Notes: generated by a model from the sequence alone, not told the origin. DNA of 64,000 nucleotides from an uncultured Anaerotruncus sp. (GCA_904398655.1 CAJFPF010000047.1:1-64000), one strand, 5' to 3'. Counted from the first letter of the stretch, positions 7,960-17,909 are shown. Made by a program: numbers and translations.

Positions 7960-9267
7960 CTATACGGTTTTATTGAGGCAGCCCAAAGGAGCGCCATTTT
8001 GATCCTGCTCCTCCCAAAGGGAGACCTCCTGAATAAAATAGTCGATGTCTGCCTCTGTGTGGGCGTCCGAGAGAAAGATTGCCTCGAACTGGCTGGGAGC
8101 CAAATAGATCCCCTGTTCCAACAGGAACTTGAAATAACGGGCAAATCGAGCGGTGTCCGAACGCTTGGCAGAAGTATAATCCACCACAGGGTCTCCGGAG
8201 AAAAACATACAGCCCAGGGAACCTTCCTCTGTCACAACATTTTCCGGAGCTGCCCGCCGCAAGCCCTTCCATAAACGGTCCCCCAGCTGTTCTAGGTGGG
8301 TATAGACCTCTGGATGGGATTTTAGCCAACGCAGTTGGGCCAGACCAGCTGCCATCGCTACCGGATTTCCGCTGAGTGTTCCGGCCTGATAGACTGGGCC
8401 CGACGGAGAAATGAGACGCATGATCTCCCCTCTTCCCCCATAGGCGCCCACTGGCATCCCTGCGCCAATGATCTTACCAAAGGTGGTCAAATCTGCCAAT
8501 ACCCCATATCGCTCTTGCGCCCCTCCGGGAGCCAGGCGAAAGCCGGTAATCACCTCGTCAAAGATCAGCACTGCGCCATATTGATCGCACAAGCTCCGCA
8601 ACCCCGGCAAAAACCCCTCCTTGGGAGGGACCACACCCATATTGGCTGCCAGCGGCTCTACCACCAGAGCAGCAATGGAGTTGGGATGCTCTATAAACAG
8701 CCGTTCCACACTCTCCAAGTCATTGTAGGTGGCGGTCAGTGTATCCTGGGCGCAAGCGGCGGGAACACCAGCGCTGTCTGGAATGCCTGCGGTCATAACG
8801 CCGGAGCCGGCTTTTACCAACATCCCATCACTGTGTCCATGATAGCAACCCGCAAATTTGATCACCTGATCCCGCCCAGTATAACCCCTGGCCGCCCGAA
8901 TGGCGCTCATCACCGCCTCTGTCCCTGAGTTGACCATCCGGACCATTTCCACCGAAGGGGCCATGGAACAGATCAGCTCTGCCATCTCCACCTCTTGCTG
9001 GGTTGCGGCACCAAAACTGAGTCCGTCTTTCACCGCCCGTTCCACTGCCTCCAGAACAGCAGGATGGTTGTGGCCCAAAATCATAGGGCCCCAGGATCCC
9101 ACGTAATCCACATAGGATCTCCCATCCACATCGTAGATCCGCTGCCGGTCCGCCCGCTGGATAAAGCGAGGGGTCAGCCCAACCGACCCAAAAGCCCGTA
9201 CAGGGCTGTTAACGCCTCCGGGAATCCGTTCCAACGCCCGTGCAAATAGTTCTTCTGATTTTCCCAT
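7960..9267 (-). CDS. hemL: Glutamate-1-semialdehyde 2,1-aminomutase
   Basis: PLP enzyme that turns glutamate-1-semialdehyde into 5-aminolevulinate, the second step of the C5 tetrapyrrole route. The 435-aa protein is full length: IPGGVNSPVRAF near the start, NSGTEAVMSAIRAARG, the FDEVITGFR metal/PLP aspartate region, and the PLP lysine in TTFGKIIGAGMPVGAYGG. The start ATG overlaps the hemB stop by one base (TGATG), so translation is coupled. It is the last gene of the hem operon and is followed by a strong terminator. Confidence 0.97.
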   Translation of the reverse strand: MGKSEELFARALERIPGGVNSPVRAFGSVGLTPRFIQRADRQRIYDVDGRSYVDYVGSWGPMILGHNHPAVLEAVERAVKDGLSFGAATQQEVEMAELICSMAPSVEMVRMVNSGTEAVMSAIRAARGYTGRDQVIKFAGCYHGHSDGMLVKAGSGVMTAGIPDSAGVPAACAQDTLTATYNDLESVERLFIEHPNSIAALVVEPLAANMGVVPPKEGFLPGLRSLCDQYGAVLIFDEVITGFRLAPGGAQERYGVLADLTTFGKIIGAGMPVGAYGGRGEIMRLISPSGPVYQAGTLSGNPVAMAAGLAQLRWLKSHPEVYTHLEQLGDRLWKGLRRAAPENVVTEEGSLGCMFFSGDPVVDYTSAKRSDTARFARYFKFLLEQGIYLAPSQFEAIFLSDAHTEADIDYFIQEVSLWEEQDQNGAPLGCLNKTV

Positions 9268-10250
9268 CAGCCAATCCTCCCCTCATCCATCCAACCGGCC
9301 AATTCTTTGGCGTAGTAGGTAATCAACATGGTGGCCCCCGCCCGGAAAACCGCCAGCGCAGACTCACAGGCCACCGCCACCTCATCAATCAATCCGGCTT
9401 TCGCAGCCGCTTTTATCATGGCATATTCCCCACTGACACTATAGGCGGCAAGAGGCAAATCAAACCGCTCCCGTACCCGGTAGACAATGTCCAGATAGGA
9501 CATCGCTGGCTTTACCATCAATGCGTCCGCCCCCTGCTGAACATCCAACTCCGCCTCCCTCAGGGCCTCCCGGGGATTGTGGTAATCCATCTGATAGCCC
9601 CGCCGGTCTCCAAAGGAGGGAGCCGAGCCCGCTGCATCTCGGAAGGGACCATAGAAGGAAGAAGCGAACTTCACCGCATAGGACATAATAGGCAAATCAG
9701 AAAAGCCTTCCCGGTCCAAAGCGCGGCGCATGGAGAGGATCCGTCCATCCATCATATCTGAGGGCGCCACCATATCTGCTCCCGCACTGGCGTGGGAAAG
9801 GGCGGTCCGATTGAGCACCTCCAGGGTCTGGTCGTTGTCCACCTCCTGCCCCTTCAGGATCCCACAATGTCCATGGGAGGTATATTCGCACATACACACG
9901 TCGGTGATTAGATAGAGATCTGGGAACTCCCGTTTTGCAATCCGCAGAGCCTGTTGGACCGCCCCCTGGTCGTCCCAAGCGCCACTTCCACAGGCATCCT
10001 TATGGGCCGGAAGCCCGAAAAACAACACCGCCGGGACACCCGCTCGCTGCACCTTCTCCAACTCAATAGAAACCCTATCGGGGCTGTAGTGAAACTGCCC
10101 CTCCAGAGAGGGGATGGGATCCACAATACCGTGCCCCTCCTGCACAAAAATCGGATAGATCAAAGAGGATTTTGAGACCCGTGTCTCCCGCACCATTCCC
10201 CGGATGGCAGGATTTTTCCGTAGTCTCCGCGGTCTTTCCAGTAGTTCCAT
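9267..10250 (-). CDS. hemB: Porphobilinogen synthase (delta-aminolevulinate dehydratase)
   Basis: Condenses two 5-aminolevulinates to porphobilinogen. The 327-aa protein has RLRKNPAIRGMVRET at the N-terminus, the zinc-type cysteine cluster CMCEYTSHGHC, and the two active-site lysine regions KFASSFYGPFRDA and VKPAMSYLDI. The ORF-track start is 50 codons too early, inside cobA-hemD; the ATG at 10250 has GGAGAGG upstream. It starts one base after the cobA-hemD stop. The cysteine set suggests a zinc-dependent enzyme. Confidence 0.97.
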   Translation of the reverse strand: MELLERPRRLRKNPAIRGMVRETRVSKSSLIYPIFVQEGHGIVDPIPSLEGQFHYSPDRVSIELEKVQRAGVPAVLFFGLPAHKDACGSGAWDDQGAVQQALRIAKREFPDLYLITDVCMCEYTSHGHCGILKGQEVDNDQTLEVLNRTALSHASAGADMVAPSDMMDGRILSMRRALDREGFSDLPIMSYAVKFASSFYGPFRDAAGSAPSFGDRRGYQMDYHNPREALREAELDVQQGADALMVKPAMSYLDIVYRVRERFDLPLAAYSVSGEYAMIKAAAKAGLIDEVAVACESALAVFRAGATMLITYYAKELAGWMDEGRIG

Positions 10251-10251
10251 T

Positions 10252-11748
10252 TTAGCACCTCTCCTTTTCGTGTAGTTCCAACAGCAACGTACACATGGCC
10301 TCCATCGTAGCTTCCGGCGCAACGAACGTCTCCATCCCATAGGATCGCGCCGTCTTCCCAGTGGATTGCCCGATACAGAGGGCATGAATCCCCTGCCCAC
10401 TTTTCAAGCCGCTCCCCCTCATAAAGCTGTGGACGGTAGAGGAACTGGTAAAGGCCACATAGTCCAGTTCCCCATTTTTTATCAGATCCCGCACCCGTCC
10501 CACTTCTGGAGAAAATTCTGTGTCATAAAGGGCGGTATCATCATAGGGAATACCCGCCTCCTTCAGACGATCAGTCAGATCAACGGAGCCGTTCTTGGCC
10601 CGCAGGATCAACACTTTCCGCGGATTTTGACCTACCAATTCTCTGCCCAAGGCGTCCGCACAGTAGGAAGAAGGGACCAAATCAACCAACAGTCCCCGTT
10701 CTTCCAACACACGAGCGGTGGAGGAACCAATAGCCGCCAGACGCAGGCCATAGAGGCAACGCACATCCATCCGGCGCACTTGCAGAGCTTTCCAAAAGCA
10801 GCTGACGCCTCCAGGGCTGGTAAATACCACCCAGTCATATTCCTTCAGGCGCTCCAAAATATCGTCCAACTTCGGATTGGGAGAGATGGACCGCAACCGG
10901 ATGGCTGGGAATTCCAACACCTCCGCCCCCAATTCACGCAGTGGGGTAGCCAGAGCGGACATTCGTTCTCGCGGTCTGGTCACCGCCACCCGTACCCCCG
11001 CAAGAGGGCGTTTTTCTGCCCAAGAAAATCGTTTTGCCAGGGCGCAGACCTCTCCCACCACAATGACAGAGGGCGGAGAAAAGCCCTTTGCTTCCTGAGG
11101 AAGCTGGATCAAAGTAGAAACGCACTTCCGCTGTCGGGCCGTTGTACCCCGCTCTAGGATGGCGGCAGGGGTAGTAGGATCCATTCCCGCCTCCAAAAGC
11201 CCTTTACAAATGGCCGGAAGGGTCCCCACTCCCATGAGGAAGACCAGTGTTCCCCCCGCCTGCACCAGTGCCCGGTAATTGATATCAGGCTCCCGTGTGG
11301 AGTGTTGGGCATGTCCAGTAATCAAATGAACAGCGGAGACATAGTCCCGATGGGTGACCGGGATTCCTCCATAGGCAGGTACAGCCAGCGCAGAAGTCAC
11401 CCCCGGAACCACTTCAAAAGGGATCTGATTCTGGACCAACAACTCCAGCTCTTCCCCGCCCCGGCCAAACAGGAAGGGATCCCCACCCTTCAAACGCACC
11501 ACTCGAAGCCCTTTTTGCGCCTCTTCCACCAGAATCTCATTAATTCGCTGTTGGGGAATCGGATGGCTGCCGGCCCGCTTTCCCACGTCAATCCGGCGGG
11601 TCCCCGGGGGAATCATTCCCAATACCTCCGGTCCTATCAGAGCATCGTGTACCACCACATCCGCCTGCTGTAACAGATGGTATCCTTTTAGTGTCATCAG
11701 CCCCCCATCGGATGGACCTGCCCCCACTAAAAAAACCTTTCCTGTCAT
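10252..11748 (-). CDS. cobA-hemD: Fused uroporphyrinogen-III C-methyltransferase / uroporphyrinogen-III synthase
   Basis: Bifunctional 498-aa protein. Residues about 1-245 are a SAM-dependent tetrapyrrole methylase (VGAGPSDGGLMTLKG; GDPFLFGRGGEE; VPGVTSALAVPAYGGIPVTHR). Residues about 250-498 are a HemD domain (VTRPRERMSALATPLRELGAEV; DWVVFTSPGGVSCFW; TSSSTVHSF). HemD closes hydroxymethylbilane to uroporphyrinogen III, and CobA methylates it to precorrin-2, so this one chain sends flux toward cobalamin or siroheme. The ATG at 11748 overlaps the hemC stop by four bases; the 56 codons upstream in the ORF track are not coding. This fusion is common in Clostridia. Confidence 0.96.
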   Translation of the reverse strand: MTGKVFLVGAGPSDGGLMTLKGYHLLQQADVVVHDALIGPEVLGMIPPGTRRIDVGKRAGSHPIPQQRINEILVEEAQKGLRVVRLKGGDPFLFGRGGEELELLVQNQIPFEVVPGVTSALAVPAYGGIPVTHRDYVSAVHLITGHAQHSTREPDINYRALVQAGGTLVFLMGVGTLPAICKGLLEAGMDPTTPAAILERGTTARQRKCVSTLIQLPQEAKGFSPPSVIVVGEVCALAKRFSWAEKRPLAGVRVAVTRPRERMSALATPLRELGAEVLEFPAIRLRSISPNPKLDDILERLKEYDWVVFTSPGGVSCFWKALQVRRMDVRCLYGLRLAAIGSSTARVLEERGLLVDLVPSSYCADALGRELVGQNPRKVLILRAKNGSVDLTDRLKEAGIPYDDTALYDTEFSPEVGRVRDLIKNGELDYVAFTSSSTVHSFMRGSGLKSGQGIHALCIGQSTGKTARSYGMETFVAPEATMEAMCTLLLELHEKERC

Positions 11749-12623
11749 ATCTGTTCCCTCAATCTCTCTGCCAACCGAATTCCCAACTGCGCGGCCTGCT
11801 CTAAAGGAGCACGCTGTGTATCCCGTACTACCACCCCTTCTCGGGGGCTCCAAAGCCCAGAGAGGGCCAAATGGTTTCCCTCTCTCTGTGCATAGGCGGC
11901 CACCGGCGCAAAACAACCGCCATCCAAGGTCCGCACAAATGCGCGTTCTGCCAGGGCCGCAGCCCTCGCGAGAGGGTCCTCCACAGCCTCTAGGTAGGGA
12001 TGCGCTTCCCCCGCCCTCCCCTGAACAGCCAGGATTCCTTGCCCAGCGGCAGGCAACAACTCCTGTGGAGAAAAAATACGGTGAATTCGTCCTTCCAGCC
12101 CCAATCTCCGCAGTCCCGCACAGGCCAAAACCAATCCAGAATAGCCACCGGCATCCAGCTTGTTCAGTCGAGTCAACACATTACCCCGGACGCTCTCCAC
12201 CTGCATCTGGGGGAACAATTGTCTGAGCTGGACAGCCCGCCTGGCACTGGAACAACCGAGCGGCTTTGTTGGGTCCAGCGTATTCATCCCTGCTGGAAGT
12301 ACTAAGGCATCTCGAGGGTCTTCCCGGCGAGAATAGGCCAGAATCGGTAGCCCTTCCGGCTGCTCCATCGGCATGTCCTTCAGGCTGTGGACCGATAGAT
12401 CAATCTCCCGATGTGCCAAAGCCTGATCCAGTTCCTTCACGAACAGGCCCTTGCCTCCCACCAGATGTAATGGGCGGTTTTGAATCTTATCACCGGTGGT
12501 TTTCATGGTCACTAGTTCCAATTTCAGCTGGGGAAACCGCTCTTGAATCCACCCCATAACCAGCCGGCTTTGGATCACCGCCAGCGCGCTCTCTCGACTT
12601 CCCACACGAATTACCTGCTCCAT
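11745..12623 (-). CDS. hemC: Hydroxymethylbilane synthase (porphobilinogen deaminase)
   Basis: Polymerises four porphobilinogens to hydroxymethylbilane. The 292-aa protein begins MEQVIRVGSRESALA, continues with GGKGLFVKELDQAL, the SVHSLKDMP catalytic region, RGNVLTRLNKLD, and the cysteine that carries the dipyrromethane cofactor in LDGGCFAPVAAY. The ATG at 12623 gives the family N-terminus. The first 45 codons overlap, in another frame, the 3' end of the preceding SirC-type gene by 134 bp, which is unusually long. Confidence 0.97.
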   Translation of the reverse strand: MEQVIRVGSRESALAVIQSRLVMGWIQERFPQLKLELVTMKTTGDKIQNRPLHLVGGKGLFVKELDQALAHREIDLSVHSLKDMPMEQPEGLPILAYSRREDPRDALVLPAGMNTLDPTKPLGCSSARRAVQLRQLFPQMQVESVRGNVLTRLNKLDAGGYSGLVLACAGLRRLGLEGRIHRIFSPQELLPAAGQGILAVQGRAGEAHPYLEAVEDPLARAAALAERAFVRTLDGGCFAPVAAYAQREGNHLALSGLWSPREGVVVRDTQRAPLEQAAQLGIRLAERLREQI

Positions 12624-13074
12624 CAACCATCCATTCCCCCAAATGTTCTCGAAGTTCTTGGGCCGCCTGCCGCACAAGGTGATGATTCTCCCCGCCCGAG
12701 GTGAGTCCCAGCACCAGAGGCCCCCATTCCACCACCGCAGGAAAATAAAAATCGCATTCTTCCGGTGCATCGCAGGCATTTACAAGTATCCCCTTGCTTT
12801 TGGCCTCCTGAAAAATGGCATGGTTTACCTGCCGATTGTTGGTGGCGGCCAGGACAATCTGGGCCCCTGTACAATCCCCTGGGCGATATTCCCGATACAG
12901 GATAGGAATCCCTAGGCTTTCCAACTCTGGAAGGCAGTCAGGAGAGATCACCTGTATCTGGGCTCCAAAGGAGCAAAGCACCTGCGCCCGTCGGAAAGCC
13001 ACCTTTCCTCCGCCAAATAGGATGATGGGACATTTGGAGAGATCCAAAAACAGTGGAAAATGACGACTTCCCAT
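12490..13074 (-). CDS. Precorrin-2 dehydrogenase / sirohydrochlorin ferrochelatase family (SirC/Met8 type)
   Basis: A 194-aa protein with the N-terminal Rossmann fold of the family: FPLFLDLSKCPIILFGGGKVAFRRAQ, then VLAATNNRQVNHAIFQEAK and VNACDAPEECDFYFPAVV. It should oxidise precorrin-2 to sirohydrochlorin with NAD; a separate chelatase function cannot be inferred. ATG at 13074 lies one base after the hemA stop. The last ~44 residues (after GEWMVDGAG) are low-complexity, lack family resemblance, and lie over the start of hemC, so the tail may be an accident of a lost stop. Confidence 0.85.
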   Translation of the reverse strand: MGSRHFPLFLDLSKCPIILFGGGKVAFRRAQVLCSFGAQIQVISPDCLPELESLGIPILYREYRPGDCTGAQIVLAATNNRQVNHAIFQEAKSKGILVNACDAPEECDFYFPAVVEWGPLVLGLTSGGENHHLVRQAAQELREHLGEWMVDGAGNSCGKSRERAGGDPKPAGYGVDSRAVSPAEIGTSDHENHR

Positions 13075-13075
13075 C

Positions 13076-14299
13076 TCAGCTCTCCTCCTGAATGGTCTGT
13101 TCCAAACCTTGAATGCACTGTTCCCACAATTCGGGCGGCAAAGTTTCCCGCAGGCCAAAAAGCATGCGATTTACCACTTTTTCAGTAGAAGCGCTCAATC
13201 GGTCCAAAAAAGCCCGCTGCTCTGCTGTATCCAATGGAAGCTCCCGGACGGCCCGTTCTATGCGGCTAGACAAATCCGATGCCGCAGCTTGACCAATTTT
13301 TCGGACGGCAGGTACCAGAGGGCGGAAGAGATACCAATTTTTGAATTCCTGCTCATAGAGGTCCAAAATCGCTGTTGCCTGTCGGATGGTCTCCTCTGAT
13401 CCCCGGGAGGAGCCCTGACAGAGTTGATCGGTATCATATACCCGAACGCCAGGTAATAGCGCCACCGCTGGGTCGATATCTCGGGGCACTGCCAAATCGC
13501 AAAATACCGTGGGATGCTCCAAAGGTGATTCCTTCAACTGTTGTGCCTGCACCGTATAGTGAGGGCTGGAAGTAGCACTGACGACAATTTCCGCCCTGTG
13601 GATCGCCTCCAAACGGTTTTCATAGGAAACGGCACGCACCTTTGCTGGCAACAAAACGTCCCCGTGGCGGTACCGGCGCACCGTCATCTGCACCTGACAG
13701 CCTCGGGAGACCAATTGAGCGGCTGTCAGCCTCCCCATCTCTCCATTTCCAATCACTAAGCATATCCGACCGGAAAGATCTCCCAATTGTTCTTCCAAAA
13801 AATCTACCGTCCGCACAGCCGCCGATTGATCCACCTCTGTAAGCCGGACTTCTGTTTTGACACGTTTAGCTGCAGTGACGGCGGTGCGAAACAGCATCTC
13901 CAAAATGGGGCCCGCCGCGTGGACACGACGGGATCGTTCCAATGCATGCCCCACTTGGGTCAAAATTTGGTCCTCCCCAAATACCTGGGAATGCAGGCCG
14001 CAACTCAGCTCCAAAAGATATCGTACAGCGGATTCGCCCCCACGTTCCACAAAATAGGTGGAGCTCTCTTGCCCTATTCCCCGCAGGGTGCAAAAAACAG
14101 CAGGTAAGCGGATAGCTAAATCCCCATAAACCCAGATTTCTGTTCGATTGCAAGTGGATAAAATAACGCACTCTTCCGCACCATACTCCTGACAGATCCT
14201 CTCTGCCGATTGCGCAGCTACCGTATCTGTCATAGAAAACTGCTCCCGAATTTCTATAGGTGCGCGGCTATAATCAATTCCTATCATCTGGATTTGCAA
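13076..14299 (-). CDS. hemA: Glutamyl-tRNA reductase
   Basis: NADPH-dependent reduction of glutamyl-tRNA to glutamate-1-semialdehyde, the committed step of the C5 route. The 407-aa protein has GIDYSRAPIEIREQF, the nucleophilic cysteine in LSTCNRTEIWVY, FGEDQILTQVG, a Rossmann motif VIGNGEMGRLTA, and a C-terminal helical dimerisation domain. TTG at 14299 is chosen: GGGAGG lies seven bases before it. First gene of the hem operon; it follows rpoD on the same strand with an 85-bp gap containing a stem-loop but no typical terminator. Confidence 0.96.
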   Translation of the reverse strand: MQIQMIGIDYSRAPIEIREQFSMTDTVAAQSAERICQEYGAEECVILSTCNRTEIWVYGDLAIRLPAVFCTLRGIGQESSTYFVERGGESAVRYLLELSCGLHSQVFGEDQILTQVGHALERSRRVHAAGPILEMLFRTAVTAAKRVKTEVRLTEVDQSAAVRTVDFLEEQLGDLSGRICLVIGNGEMGRLTAAQLVSRGCQVQMTVRRYRHGDVLLPAKVRAVSYENRLEAIHRAEIVVSATSSPHYTVQAQQLKESPLEHPTVFCDLAVPRDIDPAVALLPGVRVYDTDQLCQGSSRGSEETIRQATAILDLYEQEFKNWYLFRPLVPAVRKIGQAAASDLSSRIERAVRELPLDTAEQRAFLDRLSASTEKVVNRMLFGLRETLPPELWEQCIQGLEQTIQEES

Positions 14300-14334
14300 A
14301 ATAGATCCTCCCAATGCCAGCGGAACACAAGTTG

Positions 14335-14359
14335 GCCTCATGCCAGGAGGGCATGAGGC
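14335..14359 (-). other. Perfect stem-loop between rpoD and hemA
   Basis: Ten-bp perfect stem GCCTCATGCC/GGCATGAGGC with a five-base loop. No U-run follows on the minus strand, so it is not a standard terminator. It could stabilise or process an rpoD-hemA transcript. Confidence 0.55.
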
Positions 14360-14384
14360 GCAAGATTCTCTAAAACAAAAATTT

Positions 14385-15464
14385 TTATAGGAAATCCTTC
14401 AAGGGCTTCGAACGGGTGGGATGGCGAAGCTTTCGCAGGGCTTTGGCTTCAATTTGGCGGACACGTTCCCGTGTCACCCCCAGCTCCTTGCCGCACTCCT
14501 CCAGCGTCCGGGCATGTCCATCATTGAACCCAAACCGCATCCGCAATACCTTTTCCTCCCGCGGGTTGAGCGTACCCAATGCGGACTCTAAATGCTCCCG
14601 CAGCATGGTGCTGCCGATATGTTCCTCTGGGGAGGTAACATTTTCGTCCTGAATGAAGTCCCCCAGACGGCTCTCGGACTCATCTCCAATGGGAGTCTCC
14701 AAAGAAATGGTATCCAGCGCCACGCTCTGGATCTCCTTTACCCGCTCCTCCGAAACACCCATCTCATCGGCAATCTCTTTCACCGTGGGGTCGTGTCCAT
14801 TTTGGCGCACCAGAACAGACACCGCTTTTTTGTAGCGGTTGATGTTTTCCACCATATGTACAGGGACACGAATTGTCCTTCCCTGGTCAGCAATTGCCCG
14901 GGTGATCGATTGGCGGATCCACCAAGTGGCATAGGTTGAAAATTTGAACCCCTTGGAAGGATCAAACTTTTCCACCGCCTTCAGCAATCCCAAATTTCCC
15001 TCCTGGATGAGATCCAGAAGAGAGAGACCCCTTCCCACATAACGTTTCGCAATTCCCACCACAAGGCGCAGATTTACCTCCGCCAGGTGCTTTTTGGCTG
15101 ATGCGTCCCCCTGGGCAATCCGCTGGGCCAATTCGACCTCCTCTTGGGCATCAATCAAAGGGATTCGGCCAATCTCCTTCAGGTAGGATTTCACCAGGTC
15201 GTCCGCTGCCAAGTCGGAAGATGGCTCATCCGTCTCCTCTTGTTCTGCGGCATCTTCCGCCGATTCCGCAGAGAGATCCTCATCAGCGTCATCCACGATT
15301 TTAATATGTTTCTGCTCCAAAAGATCGTAAAATTTCTCCAGAAGTTCCACCGAAAAATCAGTGTGTTCCAACGCTTCGTTGATCTCTTTTGCTGAGAGCT
15401 CCCCTTTCTGGATTCCCTCATCCACCAATTTTTTCAGTGCTTTTTTGATCTGTTCCGCTTGCAT
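14385..15464 (-). CDS. rpoD: RNA polymerase primary sigma factor (sigma-70/SigA)
   Basis: The vegetative sigma factor. The 359-aa protein has an N-terminal region 1.1-like helical segment, an acidic linker ([20 protein letters not shown]), then region 1.2 ([17 protein letters not shown]), region 2 ([41 protein letters not shown]), region 3 and region 4 ([26 protein letters not shown]). The ATG at 15464 has GGAGG seven bases upstream. In many Firmicutes dnaG precedes rpoD; here a DUF554 gene does. Confidence 0.97.
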   Translation of the reverse strand: MQAEQIKKALKKLVDEGIQKGELSAKEINEALEHTDFSVELLEKFYDLLEQKHIKIVDDADEDLSAESAEDAAEQEETDEPSSDLAADDLVKSYLKEIGRIPLIDAQEEVELAQRIAQGDASAKKHLAEVNLRLVVGIAKRYVGRGLSLLDLIQEGNLGLLKAVEKFDPSKGFKFSTYATWWIRQSITRAIADQGRTIRVPVHMVENINRYKKAVSVLVRQNGHDPTVKEIADEMGVSEERVKEIQSVALDTISLETPIGDESESRLGDFIQDENVTSPEEHIGSTMLREHLESALGTLNPREEKVLRMRFGFNDGHARTLEECGKELGVTRERVRQIEAKALRKLRHPTRSKPLKDFL

Positions 15465-15533
15465 CCACGAGCCTCCAACGTCCACAAACAGCTCTCAAAC
15501 CTGCCGTCTGCCCAAAGTTTTCAAAATAAAATT

Positions 15534-16220
15534 TTAAAACCCAAAGATAGAAAGGAACCCCATCGCTATTGGCGGGACCAACAGCGCAGGTAACAAGTTT
15601 AAAGTCCGAATCTCTTTTATATGTAAAATGCTCAACCCTGAGCTAAAGATCAGAACGCCTCCAATTAGAGACAGTTCCGTCAACAAATCAGCGGTAAGAA
15701 AAGGAGAGATTACATGGGCCAACAGATAGATACTTCCCTGCCACAAAAACAATACCGCTGCGGCTAGAGCGATCCCCAAGCCAAATGTAGAAGCCAAAAC
15801 AGTGGAAGTGATCCCATCTAAAATCGCATTTGTAAACAGATAGGTGTTGTCCCCATGTAACGCGCTTTCCATAGGGCCCAAAATGGAGAGAGTCCCTGCG
15901 CAAAACAATAGAATTGCTGTGGAAAGCCCTTTCGCCAAATTTCCCTCTCCTGAAATCCGTCGGATCACACGTTCAAAAGCAATATCCAGAGAGAGCCGAG
16001 TTCCAAGCAATCCTCCTATCGCCAAGCTGACAATGAAGAGGACATGGTACTTACTGTTGGGCATCGCTTCCACAATAGCATTGATCCCCAAAGCGGTTGC
16101 CGCCAATCCCATCGCGTCCAACATGACCGTCTTATAGCGGTCGCCAATTCCCTTTTTTAAAAGGCTCCCTGTAATACTTCCCAATAAAATCGTCGTCGTA
16201 TTTACGACGGTTCCGATCAT
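15534..16220 (-). CDS. DUF554 family membrane protein (YdfK/YqgA type)
   Basis: A 228-aa integral membrane protein with about seven hydrophobic segments. It begins MIGTVVNTTTILLGSITGSLLKKGI, the hallmark of DUF554, and has GINAIVEAMP and GGVLIFSSGLSIL. Function is unknown; a transport role is only a guess. The ATG at 16220 has GAGGCG upstream; the ORF-track start 19 codons earlier has no site. A TATAAT at 16307-16302 on the minus strand could serve as its -10 box, but I see no good -35. Confidence 0.85.
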   Translation of the reverse strand: MIGTVVNTTTILLGSITGSLLKKGIGDRYKTVMLDAMGLAATALGINAIVEAMPNSKYHVLFIVSLAIGGLLGTRLSLDIAFERVIRRISGEGNLAKGLSTAILLFCAGTLSILGPMESALHGDNTYLFTNAILDGITSTVLASTFGLGIALAAAVLFLWQGSIYLLAHVISPFLTADLLTELSLIGGVLIFSSGLSILHIKEIRTLNLLPALLVPPIAMGFLSIFGF

Positions 16221-16347
16221 AGAACGCCTCCTGTCACGACAGTCGCCTACATCTACCCTACAAGCACCGATTCCCATAGTTTCTTTTATGGCCTGCTTGC
16301 TATTATAACAGATTTCTACAAGTTTTGCATCTTTTTCCCGGAAAAAC

Positions 16348-17841
16348 TCACGGTTCGCGTTGAGCCCATCCCAAGCTGCGTTTTACCGCCCGATGCCATC
16401 CTTCTAACAGTTCCTGTCGATGGACGAGATCCATATGGGGATGATAGACCGTGTCGCAACTCCAGAGGGCGCGCAATTGTTCCTGGTTTTCCCAAACGCC
16501 AGTAGCCAACCCCGCTAAATAGGCAGCCCCCAGCGCAGTGGTTTCCCGGATCACAGGCCTGCGTACCGGTCGGTTGAGAACGTCCGCTTGAAATTGTAAC
16601 AAAAAGCCATCCCGACTGGCTCCGCCGTCAGCATTCAAATATTGCAGCGGCATGCCTGTATCTTTTTCCATGGCATCCACCAAATCCTTGGTCTGATAGG
16701 CAATGGATTCCTGAGCCGCCCGGATCAAGTGCTCCCTTCGAGTCCCGCGGGTGAGGCCCACAATGCAACCACGAGCATACATATCCCAATAGGGTGCCCC
16801 CAGTCCAGTAAACGCAGGCACCAAATAGACACCTCCGGTATCAGGTACCTTTTGGGCGTAATATTCCGCATCGCGGCTCTCCGTAATAAACCGGAGCTCA
16901 TCTCGGAGCCATTGAATCACCGCGCCGCCCACAAACACACTGCCCTCTAGGGCATACTGTACTTTTCCCTTTAGGCCGATGGCAATCGTCGTTAAAAGCC
17001 CATTGGCGCTCTCACACAGGGTGTCTCCGGTATTCATCAATAAAAAGCACCCTGTACCATAAGTATTCTTGGCCTCTCCTTTTTGAAAGCAGGTCTGTCC
17101 GAATAGCGCAGCCTGTTGATCTCCGGCAATGCCCGCAATGGGGACCCGCTCCCCTTGAATTACTGTATAACCGTAAATCTCACTAGAATTCCGCACCTCT
17201 GGCAACATCTGCCTGGGGATCTCCAACACATCCAAAAGAGCCTGATCCCACTGGAGCTCGCGGATATTGTAGAGCATCGTTCTGGATGCATTGGTGTAAT
17301 CCGTAACATGGACCTTTCCTTCCGTGAGTTTCCAGATCAGCCAACTATCCACTGTGCCAAAAAGGATTTCTCCCCGTTTGGCGCGCTCCCTGGAACCAGG
17401 GACATGATCCAAAATCCACTTAATTTTGGTGGCGGAAAAATAGGCATCTGGTATCAATCCGGTATTTTTTCGGATATAATCCTCCAGACCCAGCGTCTTT
17501 AACCGCTCCACTTCTCCTGCTGTACGCCGGCACTGCCAGACAATGGCATTATAAATAGGGCGTCCTGTTTTACGATCCCACAGGATGGTGGTTTCCCGCT
17601 GATTGGTAATACCAATCCCCGCAATCTCCCGAGGACTCACTCCGCTTTTGGCGATTACTTCCATCATCACCGCATACTGGGAGGAGTAAATTTCCATAGG
17701 ATCATGCTCCACCCATCCCTCTTGAGGATATATCTGGGGATATTCTTTCTGAGAAGAAGCCACCACCGCCTGTTTTTGGTCAAATAGGATCGCCCGAGAG
17801 CTCGTAGTTCCCTGATCCAAAGCCAATAGATAACGGCCCAC
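16348..17841 (-). CDS. glpK: Glycerol kinase
   Basis: Phosphorylates glycerol to glycerol-3-phosphate. The 497-aa protein is full length with FGGY-kinase motifs: [17 protein letters not shown] at the N-terminus, [29 protein letters not shown], the [13 protein letters not shown] loop, TGLGAPYWD and [19 protein letters not shown] at 17841 is preferred: the codons AGG AGG of the upstream frame form its ribosome site six bases away, and the result matches the family start. No glpF or glpD is adjacent; it has its own promoter. Confidence 0.96.
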   Translation of the reverse strand: MGRYLLALDQGTTSSRAILFDQKQAVVASSQKEYPQIYPQEGWVEHDPMEIYSSQYAVMMEVIAKSGVSPREIAGIGITNQRETTILWDRKTGRPIYNAIVWQCRRTAGEVERLKTLGLEDYIRKNTGLIPDAYFSATKIKWILDHVPGSRERAKRGEILFGTVDSWLIWKLTEGKVHVTDYTNASRTMLYNIRELQWDQALLDVLEIPRQMLPEVRNSSEIYGYTVIQGERVPIAGIAGDQQAALFGQTCFQKGEAKNTYGTGCFLLMNTGDTLCESANGLLTTIAIGLKGKVQYALEGSVFVGGAVIQWLRDELRFITESRDAEYYAQKVPDTGGVYLVPAFTGLGAPYWDMYARGCIVGLTRGTRREHLIRAAQESIAYQTKDLVDAMEKDTGMPLQYLNADGGASRDGFLLQFQADVLNRPVRRPVIRETTALGAAYLAGLATGVWENQEQLRALWSCDTVYHPHMDLVHRQELLEGWHRAVKRSLGWAQREP

Positions 17842-17880
17842 GCCCATCCTCCTCATTCCCGTTTCTATCATTTTGAGGCC

Positions 17881-17909
17881 ATTATAACATCCTCACAATA
17901 GAAATGCAA
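17881..17909 (-). promoter_or_regulatory. Predicted glpK promoter
   Basis: Minus strand TTGCAT (17909-17904), 17-bp spacer, TATAAT (17886-17881), 40 bp before the GTG start. Confidence 0.6.

Noticed and set aside
14300-14384. Cobalamin riboswitch before hemA
   Set aside because: 85 bp is too short for it and only a simple stem-loop is present.
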